From IMG/VR virus record IMGVR_UViG_3300046002_007359, positions 1 through 20,558 of that record: a stretch of 20,558 nucleotides of DNA. One strand, 5' to 3'. The position numbers and the translations under genes were made by a program. The notes under the pieces are model-generated. The model had not been told where the DNA came from and searched no databases. It was given only the letters and a program-made list of their open reading frames with translations. The stretch is from a virus. This document shows, piece by piece, positions 1 through 6,488 of this stretch. How positions within the stretch are numbered: the first letter of the stretch is position 1; every line of letters starts with the position of its first letter.

Positions 1-1
1 T

Positions 2-943
2 AGGATGGTAACTCTTAATGGTATCACTACTGGTAGTAGTTTAAATCAAGCGCTAATTACACCGAGTTTTGAACCAATTGTTGTTTTAACAGAACAATAT
101 GGTGAAGAAGCAGGATCAGGAGGAAATGTTAATTATTATTCAGGTTCATTTACCTTAACATCAAGTGTACAGGATTATTCATTTGATACTTTTATGACAT
201 CAAGCGGTCTTACAGGTTCCGCTTATAATTTAGGACTTGAAGTAAAAAGAGTATTTTATCAAAACCCAATACCTGCGTCTGCTCAGTATCTTGATCCTTA
301 TTCTGGATTTGGATTTGGGGGTGCTATTGCCGCGGGTGTAGCAGGATTAGGAGGATTTGGTGGTGGAACTGGGTATTTAATGATGCCTTTAAGTTATGAC
401 ATACAAGTAATTCAAGCTATTGAAATGAATCAAACTGTTAGATGGAATAACTACAGTTTTGAAATTAAAAATAATAAATTAAGAATATTTCCTATCCCAT
501 GGTTTGGAGATGGTGCAAGTAATATTGAAACTAAAGTATGGTTTGAGTATATTTTACGAAATGAAAGAGTAAATAGCTCGGTTCAACAAGCTCCTACCCA
601 AGTAACAAACGTATCTAATACTCCATATAATAACCCTAATTATAATTTTATCAATTCAGTTGGTAGACAATGGATTTTTGAATATACATTAGCATTATCT
701 AAAGAAATGTTAGGGTATGTAAGAGGTAAATACAGTAGTATTCCTATTCCAAACGCTGAAGTTAATTTAAATCAAGGTGATTTATTATCAGCCGCTACAG
801 CAGAAAAATCACAATTAATAGAAAGATTAAGAGCATATTTTGATGAAACTTCAAGACAATCTTTATTAAATAGAAGAGCAGCTGAAGCAGAATCTAAAAT
901 GATTGAATTACAACAAGTTCCCTATACAATTTATATAGCGTAA
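2..943 (+). CDS. 13: Neck protein, T4 gp13-like (5' end outside window)
   Basis: In T4 the gp13 neck protein helps seal the filled head and join it to the tail. The first ATG is at 5, but the frame is open to the window edge, so the gene probably starts further left. From that ATG it encodes 312 residues; T4 gp13 has about 309. The best match to gp13 is at the C-terminus: a G(R)QW..EYTLALSKE stretch (about residues 223-235) corresponds to NRWVKDYATALAKE in T4, followed by an Ala/Glu-rich helix and a short hydrophobic end (YTIYIA). A glycine-rich loop lies at about residues 100-124. The following order (gp14-, gp15-like, sheath, tube) supports the call. The identification rests on recalled sequence patterns and gene order, not on a search. 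Confidence 0.65.
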   Translation, partial: RMVTLNGITTGSSLNQALITPSFEPIVVLTEQYGEEAGSGGNVNYYSGSFTLTSSVQDYSFDTFMTSSGLTGSAYNLGLEVKRVFYQNPIPASAQYLDPYSGFGFGGAIAAGVAGLGGFGGGTGYLMMPLSYDIQVIQAIEMNQTVRWNNYSFEIKNNKLRIFPIPWFGDGASNIETKVWFEYILRNERVNSSVQQAPTQVTNVSNTPYNNPNYNFINSVGRQWIFEYTLALSKEMLGYVRGKYSSIPIPNAEVNLNQGDLLSAATAEKSQLIERLRAYFDETSRQSLLNRRAAEAESKMIELQQVPYTIYIA

Positions 944-944
944 T

Positions 945-1475
945 ATGGCAATGTACACCGGAATGAGAGATGTTTCTCTCATGAGAAAATTTAACAGAGA
1001 ATTGATGGGTAATATTATTACTCAACAATGTGCTATATATCAATTTAAATTAGAGGAAACTAAAGTAAACATATACGGTGAAGCTGCTGAAGAAAAATAT
1101 TATAATGGTCCTTTCTTATTTAATGTTTTAATAAACAGAGAAAATCAAAACTATCCAACTCAAATGGAAAGTGTAGGATTTGAACAAGGAATTGAATTCT
1201 ATTTCTTTAGAGATGATCTAGTAGATGCTAATATTGTTCCTCAAGTAGGAGATATTATCTTATATCAAGAAGCATATTATGGTGTTCAAAGCACAGTAGC
1301 AAATCAATATTGGGGTGGTAAAAATCCACAATATCCTAATAATGATTCTGATGGTCAACCAAACCCATTAAATCCAGGTTTAAATGAATTTGGTAATAAC
1401 TTATCAATATTAGTAGGAACATATTACATACCAGCTGATAAAGTTGCTATATCACCTTATTACGAACGATTCTAA
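945..1475 (+). CDS. 14: Neck protein, T4 gp14-like
   Basis: This is a likely second neck component, acting with gp13 at the head-tail junction. The protein has 176 residues, shorter than T4 gp14 (about 256). The central block FFRDDLVDANIVPQVGDIILYQEAYYGV (split here for reference: FFRDDL, VPQVGDII, YYGV, about residues 87-114) resembles the T4 gp14 stretch with PKEGDLIYFP and a following aromatic strand. The ATG lies one base after the upstream TAA and there is no Shine-Dalgarno sequence, so the gene is probably translated by coupling with the gp13-like gene. Its stop overlaps the next start (TAATG), a tight operon arrangement. Similarity to gp14 is distant, and gene order carries much of the weight. 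The alternative is a generic head-tail connector. Confidence 0.55.
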   Translation: MAMYTGMRDVSLMRKFNRELMGNIITQQCAIYQFKLEETKVNIYGEAAEEKYYNGPFLFNVLINRENQNYPTQMESVGFEQGIEFYFFRDDLVDANIVPQVGDIILYQEAYYGVQSTVANQYWGGKNPQYPNNDSDGQPNPLNPGLNEFGNNLSILVGTYYIPADKVAISPYYERF

Positions 1476-2419
1476 TGGCAAATCCAAGAAAACCAATCCC
1501 AAAGTCTCAAAAGGCTATTAGTGCTGAAAAAACAATCCCATTTGAAGGTATTGAAAATAGAGGTAAATTAGGTAATCCTAATGCCTCTAATGAAAATGTT
1601 AACCCTAATTATCAAGAAACTGGCATATCGGTTAACAGATCAACTCAAATGAGTTTTAAAGAAGATGACACTAAACAATTTAATGTTGGACTTAAAGATA
1701 TAGATGAAGCAGTTTTTTATTATTTTCAAAATGTAATTAGACCTTTTGTATATCAAAATGGCACACGAAGAGAAGTACCTATTATCTATGGTGCCCCCGA
1801 AAGATGGAAATCATTCCAACGTGATGGGTATTATAGAGATAAAAATGGTGCCATCATGTTACCTATTATTGTAATTAAAAGAGATACAATTACTAAAGAT
1901 AGAAGTGTAGCAAATAAATTAGATGCTAATAGCCCTAATTTATATGGTACATTCTCTAAACAATTTAGCCCTAAAAACTTTTATAGTAATTTTGCTACTT
2001 TAAATAATAGAAAACCTGTAGAGGTATTTCATGTTGTAGCACAACCTTCTTATGTCACATTAGAATATAGCTGTCTTATCCAAACTTATTATATGGAGCA
2101 GTTAAATAAAGTAATAGAAGCATGTGAGTACGCCTCGGATTCATATTGGGGTAATCCTGAAAGATTTCAATTTAGAGCTTTTATTGATAGTTTTGCTACT
2201 GCTACTGAATTAACAGTTAATGAAGATAGATTAGTAAAAGGTACTTTTAATATAAGATTAAGAGGATATATTATTCCTGATACAATTCAAAATGAATTAA
2301 ATTCAATGAAAAAATATAATTCTAAAGCAAAAATTACAATTACATCAGAAGCTGTTAGTAATATTAATGAACCCTTTATTAATTACAATCCTCCTCAAGA
2401 AGGTAGAACTAGAATATAA
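1475..2419 (+). CDS. 15: Tail sheath stabilizer / tail terminator, T4 gp15-like
   Basis: This is a predicted tail completion protein that caps the tail tube and sheath and provides the docking surface for the neck. It has 314 residues (T4 gp15: about 272). Two blocks look like gp15: REVPIIYGAPERW with IMLPIIVI (about 98-133; T4 has IRVPITYASKEHF and ILPRINLHL), and the block from SYVTLEYSCLIQTYY to RLRGYIIP (about 191-266), matching YELSIFTRY through SLTFEVNGWMYP. The N-terminal 60 residues are polar and probably flexible. The start codon overlaps the gp14-like stop. An FRAFIDSF segment (residues 233-240) recurs in the large baseplate protein at 9150, which suggests a shared fold. Family assignment is inferred from these patterns plus the position just before the sheath gene. 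Confidence 0.65.
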   Translation: MANPRKPIPKSQKAISAEKTIPFEGIENRGKLGNPNASNENVNPNYQETGISVNRSTQMSFKEDDTKQFNVGLKDIDEAVFYYFQNVIRPFVYQNGTRREVPIIYGAPERWKSFQRDGYYRDKNGAIMLPIIVIKRDTITKDRSVANKLDANSPNLYGTFSKQFSPKNFYSNFATLNNRKPVEVFHVVAQPSYVTLEYSCLIQTYYMEQLNKVIEACEYASDSYWGNPERFQFRAFIDSFATATELTVNEDRLVKGTFNIRLRGYIIPDTIQNELNSMKKYNSKAKITITSEAVSNINEPFINYNPPQEGRTRI

Positions 2420-2437
2420 TTTTAAATAAACATATCC

Positions 2438-2451
2438 ATATTTATAATAAA
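2438..2451 (+). promoter_or_regulatory. Candidate late promoter 1
   Basis: ATATTTATAATAAA, with a perfect TATAAT at 2443-2448, lies 13 bases before the ATG at 2465. It is one of six copies of a conserved element found only upstream of structural genes in this window. Promoter function is inferred from conservation and position. Confidence 0.55.
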
Positions 2452-2464
2452 CAAAAAACACTAT

Positions 2465-2716
2465 ATGTCAGTTACAAATTTAACACCAGAAGAATTAAAA
2501 GTCCTTCAAGAATACCAAAACGAAAATAATGAAATAGTTGCCGGATTAGGTACAATTGAATTAACAATCGATAATTTAAATTCTCAAAAAATAGAGTTAT
2601 TAGAAAAGTTTAAAAAACTCCAAACACAACAAACCCAAACTGCTAAAGAATTACAAGCTAAATATGGGGATGGTAACATAAACCTGGAAACAGGAGAAAT
2701 TAGTGCGTTGGAATAG
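2465..2716 (+). CDS. Small coiled-coil protein of unknown function
   Basis: This 83-residue, highly charged protein is not recognised. Residues about 7-70 are predicted to be one long helix or a helical hairpin: hydrophobic residues recur at heptad-like spacing (LKVLQEY, VAGLGTIELTIDNL, IELLEKFKKLQ), with many Gln, Lys and Glu and no Cys. A GDG turn at about 68-70 precedes a short acidic tail. The gene has its own copy of the late promoter-like element and sits between the tail terminator and sheath genes, so expression with the tail genes is likely. It could be a tail assembly factor or chaperone, but nothing in the sequence settles that. The ATG is chosen because no other start precedes it after the promoter. 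Confidence 0.7.
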   Translation: MSVTNLTPEELKVLQEYQNENNEIVAGLGTIELTIDNLNSQKIELLEKFKKLQTQQTQTAKELQAKYGDGNINLETGEISALE

Positions 2717-2733
2717 ATTTTTGAGATATTTTC

Positions 2734-2750
2734 TAATATTTATAACAAAA
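2734..2750 (+). promoter_or_regulatory. Candidate late promoter 2 (tail sheath)
   Basis: TAATATTTATAACAAAA matches the shared element at 16 of 17 positions (C for T in the TATAAT box). It lies 27 bases before the sheath ATG in an otherwise featureless AT-rich gap. Confidence 0.55.
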
Positions 2751-2777
2751 TAATATTAAAAAATAATATAAACAACA

Positions 2778-4808
2778 ATGGCAGAAACATTATTATCTCC
2801 AGGTGTATTAGCAAGAGAAAACGATTCATCATTTATTGGTGCTAGACCCGTAACCTATGGTGCGGCTATTATTGGACCTGCAGTAATGGGTCCTGTTAAT
2901 ATCCCAACAGCAGTATCTACATTTTCTCAATACGAAGCTATTTTTGGTGGCACAGTAGAAAGTGGATCCCAATTTTACACTTATTTAAATTCAATTGCAG
3001 CAAGAAATTATTTTGCTCAAGGGGGTGAATCTTTATTAATAACTAGAGTTGTTACAGGTTCATTCACAGAAGCAACTAGCTCAATCGGAAGTAAACGTAC
3101 CTCAGGTGCTATACTAGGTGGATTGAATGCTCTTTCATCTTCAATTGTTTCCTCTCCAAACATTACAGGTAGTACAGGTGGTACTTCAACTAACTTAGTT
3201 ACAACAACAAGTGGTGGTGGAACTGGAGCAATAGCAACCGTATCTGTAGCTCCACAAGCTAACACTGCTACCGTGTCAAATATTACAGCTGTAACATTTA
3301 CTTCACCAGGTTCAGGATATGCAGTAGGTGATACTATTACAATAGCATCCGCTTCATTAGGTGCTACAGAAGCAGGAGGAACTAATTTAAATTTCCTAGT
3401 AGAAGCTAGTGATTTAGCTTACACTTCATCTTTCACATTAAAAACAATTTCTGAAGGTGTAATTATGAACAACTCTCAAATAGTTGATGGTGCAAATGGA
3501 ACTTTAACAAGTGGTTCAAATTACAACATTAGATGGGAAGTAGCTTCAGTTAACACATCTTCAGGCCAATTTTCATTATTAATTAGAAGAGGTAACGATA
3601 CAAATAATCAAAAAGCAGTATTAGAAACTTATAATAACTTATCATTAGATCCAACAGCTGCTAATTATATTGGTAACGCAATTGGTGATACTTACTTTAC
3701 AGTAGAACAAGATGGTGTTGATACCTATGTTAAAACAAATGGTAACTATCCAAACAGAAGTGCTTACGTTTACGTAGAATCTGTTAATTTACCAACCCCA
3801 TCATATTTTGATAATGATGGTGTAGCTAAACCACAATTCACAGCTTCATTACCTCAAGTATCATCAGGTTCATTTGGTGGTGCTACAGGAACAAATTATG
3901 TAAATAATGATGCTAAATTTAACGAAAATATAACATCAACAAATACACAAGGTATTTCAGCTGCAAGTTATACTCAAGCAATTAGCTTACTTTCAAACTC
4001 TGATGATTATCAATTCAACGTAATTGCCGCTCCAGGTTTAATTAGTACTTTACATGCTTCCGCAGTTAACTCAATAGTTAGCTTAGCACAAGGAAGAACC
4101 GATTGTATCGCTGTAATTGATTTGGTACCGTATAATTCAACGATAAATACAGTAACAAACGCGGTATCAGCATATGATAGTTCATACGCAGCTACTTACT
4201 GGCCTTGGTTGCAAACATTAGATGCAGCAACAGGACAAACAGTTTGGGCACCAGCTTCAACTTATATCCCAGGAGTATATGCATTTACAGATGCTTCATC
4301 AGACCCATGGTTCGCACCTGCAGGTTTAATTAGAGGAGCTCTAGGAAGTGTAATTAGAGCTGAAAGAAAATTAACAGCTGGAAATAGAGATACATTATAC
4401 GAAGCAAATGTTAACCCAATTGCAACATTCCCAGGAACTGGTACTGTAGTATTTGGACAAAAAACATTACAGAAAAAAGCTTCTGCTTTAGATAGAGTAA
4501 ATGTAAGAAGATTATTAATCGCTCTTAAAGGATATATCAGTCAAGTATCTGATAACTTGGTATTTGAACAAAATACAATTGCTACAAGAAATAATTTCTT
4601 AAGCCAAGTTAACCCATACTTAGAATCAGTACAACAAAGACAAGGTTTGTATGCTTTCAAAGTAGTAATGGATGATACAAACAATACACCTGATGTAATT
4701 GATAGAAATGAATTAGTAGGTCAGATTTATTTACAACCAACTAAAACAGCAGAATTTATAATCCTAGACTTTAATGTACTTCCAACAGGAGCTACATTCC
4801 CAGGATAA
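2778..4808 (+). CDS. 18: Tail sheath protein, T4 gp18-like
   Basis: This is the subunit of the contractile sheath that surrounds the tail tube and shortens to drive it into the host. The 676-residue protein (T4 gp18: about 659) has the hallmark N-terminus LLSPGVLARENDSS (about 5-18), then an ARP..YGAAIIGPAVMGPVN strand and the RNYFAQGG..LLITRVV block (76-92). The conserved C-terminal sheath domain runs from about residue 564 (LQKKASALDRVNVRRLLIAL) to the end and includes FEQNT and a Y-A-F-K-V strand. The middle (about 131-560) is Ser/Thr/Gly-rich and variable, as expected for outward-facing domains; it carries a PGSGYAVGDTITI module at 177-189. Nineteen of its twenty arginine codons are AGA. 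It has its own promoter-like element and is followed by the tube gene. Confidence 0.95.
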   Translation: MAETLLSPGVLARENDSSFIGARPVTYGAAIIGPAVMGPVNIPTAVSTFSQYEAIFGGTVESGSQFYTYLNSIAARNYFAQGGESLLITRVVTGSFTEATSSIGSKRTSGAILGGLNALSSSIVSSPNITGSTGGTSTNLVTTTSGGGTGAIATVSVAPQANTATVSNITAVTFTSPGSGYAVGDTITIASASLGATEAGGTNLNFLVEASDLAYTSSFTLKTISEGVIMNNSQIVDGANGTLTSGSNYNIRWEVASVNTSSGQFSLLIRRGNDTNNQKAVLETYNNLSLDPTAANYIGNAIGDTYFTVEQDGVDTYVKTNGNYPNRSAYVYVESVNLPTPSYFDNDGVAKPQFTASLPQVSSGSFGGATGTNYVNNDAKFNENITSTNTQGISAASYTQAISLLSNSDDYQFNVIAAPGLISTLHASAVNSIVSLAQGRTDCIAVIDLVPYNSTINTVTNAVSAYDSSYAATYWPWLQTLDAATGQTVWAPASTYIPGVYAFTDASSDPWFAPAGLIRGALGSVIRAERKLTAGNRDTLYEANVNPIATFPGTGTVVFGQKTLQKKASALDRVNVRRLLIALKGYISQVSDNLVFEQNTIATRNNFLSQVNPYLESVQQRQGLYAFKVVMDDTNNTPDVIDRNELVGQIYLQPTKTAEFIILDFNVLPTGATFPG

Positions 4809-4822
4809 AAAATTAAAATAAC

Positions 4823-4839
4823 TAATATTTATAATAAAA
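4823..4839 (+). promoter_or_regulatory. Candidate late promoter 3 (tail tube)
   Basis: TAATATTTATAATAAAA is an exact consensus copy containing TATAAT at 4830-4835. It lies 18 bases before the tail tube ATG, between the sheath and tube genes. Confidence 0.6.
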
Positions 4840-4857
4840 TAAATAATATATAACAAA

Positions 4858-5346
4858 ATGGCAGTATTAGACCCAAACGAAATATTTTTTACAGCATTCG
4901 AACCAAAACAAAAGAATAGATTTATTCTTTATGTAGATGGGATTCCTTCATACCAAATTAAAGGTATGGGAGCTGTAACATTAACACAAGGTACAGTAGC
5001 TTTAAATCACATTAATGTTCAACGATTTGTAAAGGGTAAATCAACTTGGGGGACTATTCAAATGACTTTATTTGATCCAATCACTCCTTCAGGAGCTCAA
5101 GCCGTAATGGAATGGGTACGTTTACACCACGAATCTGTAACAGGTAGAGATGGATATAGTGATTTCTACAAAAAAGACCTTACATTAGATGTATTAGGAC
5201 CAGTAGGAGACATCGTATCTGAATGGATTATTAAAGGAGCAATTATCACAGAAGCCAATTTTGGTGATTATAACTGGGATACAGAAAACGCTGCTCAAGA
5301 ACTTACAGTAACAGTTCAACCTGATTATTGTATCTTAAACTTCTAA
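4858..5346 (+). CDS. 19: Tail tube protein, T4 gp19-like
   Basis: This is the major tube subunit that stacks in rings inside the sheath and conducts DNA during ejection. It has 162 residues, matching the family (T4 gp19: 163). Recognisable blocks are KQKNRFILYVDGIPSYQIKG (16-35), ALNHINVQRFVKGKSTWG (48-65) with the tube-family K.K...W pattern, IQMTLFDPITPSGAQAV (67-83) and the C-terminal EANFGDYNWD segment (about 132-141). The position after the sheath gene is canonical. It is flanked by an exact promoter-like element upstream and a strong terminator downstream, so it can be transcribed as a short separate message, which fits a protein needed in very high copy. The leader is A-rich (ACAAAATG) with no Shine-Dalgarno sequence. 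Confidence 0.95.
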   Translation: MAVLDPNEIFFTAFEPKQKNRFILYVDGIPSYQIKGMGAVTLTQGTVALNHINVQRFVKGKSTWGTIQMTLFDPITPSGAQAVMEWVRLHHESVTGRDGYSDFYKKDLTLDVLGPVGDIVSEWIIKGAIITEANFGDYNWDTENAAQELTVTVQPDYCILNF

Positions 5347-5376
5347 GAAACTTATCCCCGCTTTTTTTCAAAAATT

Positions 5377-5402
5377 GCTTGGCTTCGGCCAAGCTTTTTT
5401 TT
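5377..5402 (+). terminator. Rho-independent terminator with UUCG loop
   Basis: A 7-bp perfect stem GCTTGGC/GCCAAGC (5377-5383 and 5388-5394) is closed by a TTCG tetraloop, with C-G as the closing pair, the most stable type. Eight T residues follow (5395-5402). It lies 30 bases after the tail tube stop codon and ends the sheath-tube transcripts. It is the only convincing intrinsic terminator I see in the window. Confidence 0.93.
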
Positions 5403-5406
5403 ATGT

Positions 5407-5423
5407 TCATATGTATAATAAAA
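5407..5423 (+). promoter_or_regulatory. Candidate late promoter 4 (variant copy)
   Basis: TCATATGTATAATAAAA is a diverged copy of the shared element that keeps TATAAT (5414-5419) and the A tract. It starts just after the terminator T run and 26 bases before the ATG at 5450, so it would restart transcription for the next unit. Confidence 0.5.
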
Positions 5424-5449
5424 CAACCGTTATTAATTAAATAAAGATT

Positions 5450-6178
5450 ATGGCCGAATTTAAGTTCCCTACTGAAGAAGTAGAATTGCCTTCAAGAGGA
5501 TTATTATATCCTAAAGAGTCTCCTTTATCAAAAGGTAAAGTAGAAATCAAATACATGACTGCTAAGGAAGAAGATATTTTAACTAACCAATCCTATATTC
5601 AAAATGGTACTGTGTTAGATAAATTATTACAATCTTTAATTGTAAATAAAGATATTAGTACTGATGATTTATTTGTAGGAGATAAAAATGCTTTATATAT
5701 CGCTGCTCGTATTTTAGGATATGGTAAAGAATATAATGTTAGAATAGCAGGTAAAGATCAAACAATTGATTTAACTACTTTAGAACCTAAAGAAATTGAC
5801 TTTTCTATATTAGAAAATGGAAAAAATGAATTTAGCTATGTATTAGAAAATACAGGTACAGTTTTAACTTTTAAATTACTTAATGGTAAAGATGAAAAAG
5901 CCATTGATAGAGAAGTAGCTGGATTAAAAAAATTAAATCCTTTAACTTCTAGTGAATTAACTACTCGTCTAAAACACATGATTACCTCAGTTGATGGTAA
6001 TGAAGAAAAAAAAGATATTAGAGATTTTGTAGATAACTACTTTCTAGCAAAAGATGCTAGAGCTTTTAGAGAGTATGTTAGAAATATTCAACCTGATATC
6101 AACATGAATGTTATTTTGGATAGTGGTGAGGAGGCTACTTTGCCTATTGGGCTTAACTTTTTTTGGCCTGACGCCTAA
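5450..6178 (+). CDS. Baseplate hub / tail assembly chaperone-like protein, T4 gp26 family
   Basis: The 242-residue protein has the pattern of the T4-type baseplate protein family that includes gp26. An N-terminal VELPSRGLLYP (about 11-21) is followed by KYMTAKEEDIL (34-44), a helical VLDKLLQSLI stretch (about 55-64) and LYIAARILGYG (82-92). The C-terminal half is charged and helical (DIRDFVDNYFLAKDARAFREYV) and ends in LPIGLNFFWPDA. It has no Cys. The gene lies between tail tube and tape measure, the slot that in many tailed phages holds the tail assembly chaperone pair made by ribosomal frameshifting. A second open frame continues past its stop in the +1 register with family-like sequence, after a run of seven T at 6158-6164. 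Function could therefore be hub component, tape-measure chaperone, or both; the sequence does not decide. Confidence 0.7.
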   Translation: MAEFKFPTEEVELPSRGLLYPKESPLSKGKVEIKYMTAKEEDILTNQSYIQNGTVLDKLLQSLIVNKDISTDDLFVGDKNALYIAARILGYGKEYNVRIAGKDQTIDLTTLEPKEIDFSILENGKNEFSYVLENTGTVLTFKLLNGKDEKAIDREVAGLKKLNPLTSSELTTRLKHMITSVDGNEEKKDIRDFVDNYFLAKDARAFREYVRNIQPDINMNVILDSGEEATLPIGLNFFWPDA

Positions 6179-6464
6179 TTCCGCTCCCGAGTTCCGAAAA
6201 TCTTTATTTTCACAAATCCATAGTATAGTATTCCATGGAAAAGGTGGATATGATTTTGGTACTATATACAATATGCCCATTTGGTTGCGTAAATTTACCT
6301 TATTTGAAATGAATAATTTCTATACCGACCAAAATGAACAAAGAGAAAAATCCAATAAAGGTAATAAAAATGCTACCAATATGGTTAATTCCGATGGTAC
6401 AGTTAATACCCCTGCTTTTTTAGCTGCCTCTAAGCAATACAAAGGTAAAACAGATTATAAGTAA
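6108..6464 (+). CDS. Frame-shifted continuation of the gp26-like gene (likely +1/-2 product)
   Basis: This frame is open from the ATG at 6108, but its first about 23 codons lie over the end of the gp26-like gene and look like a shadow of it. The protein-like part starts near 6177 and runs PEFRKSLFSQIHSIVFHGKG, then GGYDFGTIYNMPIWLRKFTL, then a polar Asn/Lys-rich tail of about 45 residues (about 96 residues in all). No ATG, GTG or TTG is in frame between 6150 and the ATG at 6272, which falls in the middle of that block, and there is no ribosome site. The register is +1 (equivalently -2) relative to the upstream gene. It is therefore best read as the C-terminal extension of the upstream protein, reached by frameshifting at the T run or at the GCC-TAA stop, or as the result of an indel. 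Separate translation by coupling is the alternative. Confidence 0.6.
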   Translation: MLFWIVVRRLLCLLGLTFFGLTPNSAPEFRKSLFSQIHSIVFHGKGGYDFGTIYNMPIWLRKFTLFEMNNFYTDQNEQREKSNKGNKNATNMVNSDGTVNTPAFLAASKQYKGKTDYK

Positions 6465-6481
6465 TAATATTTATAATAAAA
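6465..6481 (+). promoter_or_regulatory. Candidate late promoter 5 (tape measure)
   Basis: TAATATTTATAATAAAA is an exact consensus copy with TATAAT at 6472-6477, only 7 bases before the tape measure ATG. A start site about 7 bases after the TATAAT box would leave a leader of roughly 5 bases, so the message would be nearly leaderless. Confidence 0.6.
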
Positions 6482-6488
6482 TATTTAC

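Noticed and set aside
3017-3265. Minus-strand open frame inside the sheath gene
   Set aside because: It is antisense to a certain gene, in its low-complexity Ser/Thr/Gly region, and has no upstream signals.
6132-6145. AGGC/GCCT hairpin as a frameshift stimulator
   Set aside because: The stem is four base pairs and lies upstream of the slip site, too weak and misplaced for a typical stimulatory structure.
6044-6280. Minus-strand open frame across the gp26-like gene end
   Set aside because: It is antisense to both frames of the putative frameshift gene, with no recognisable protein pattern.
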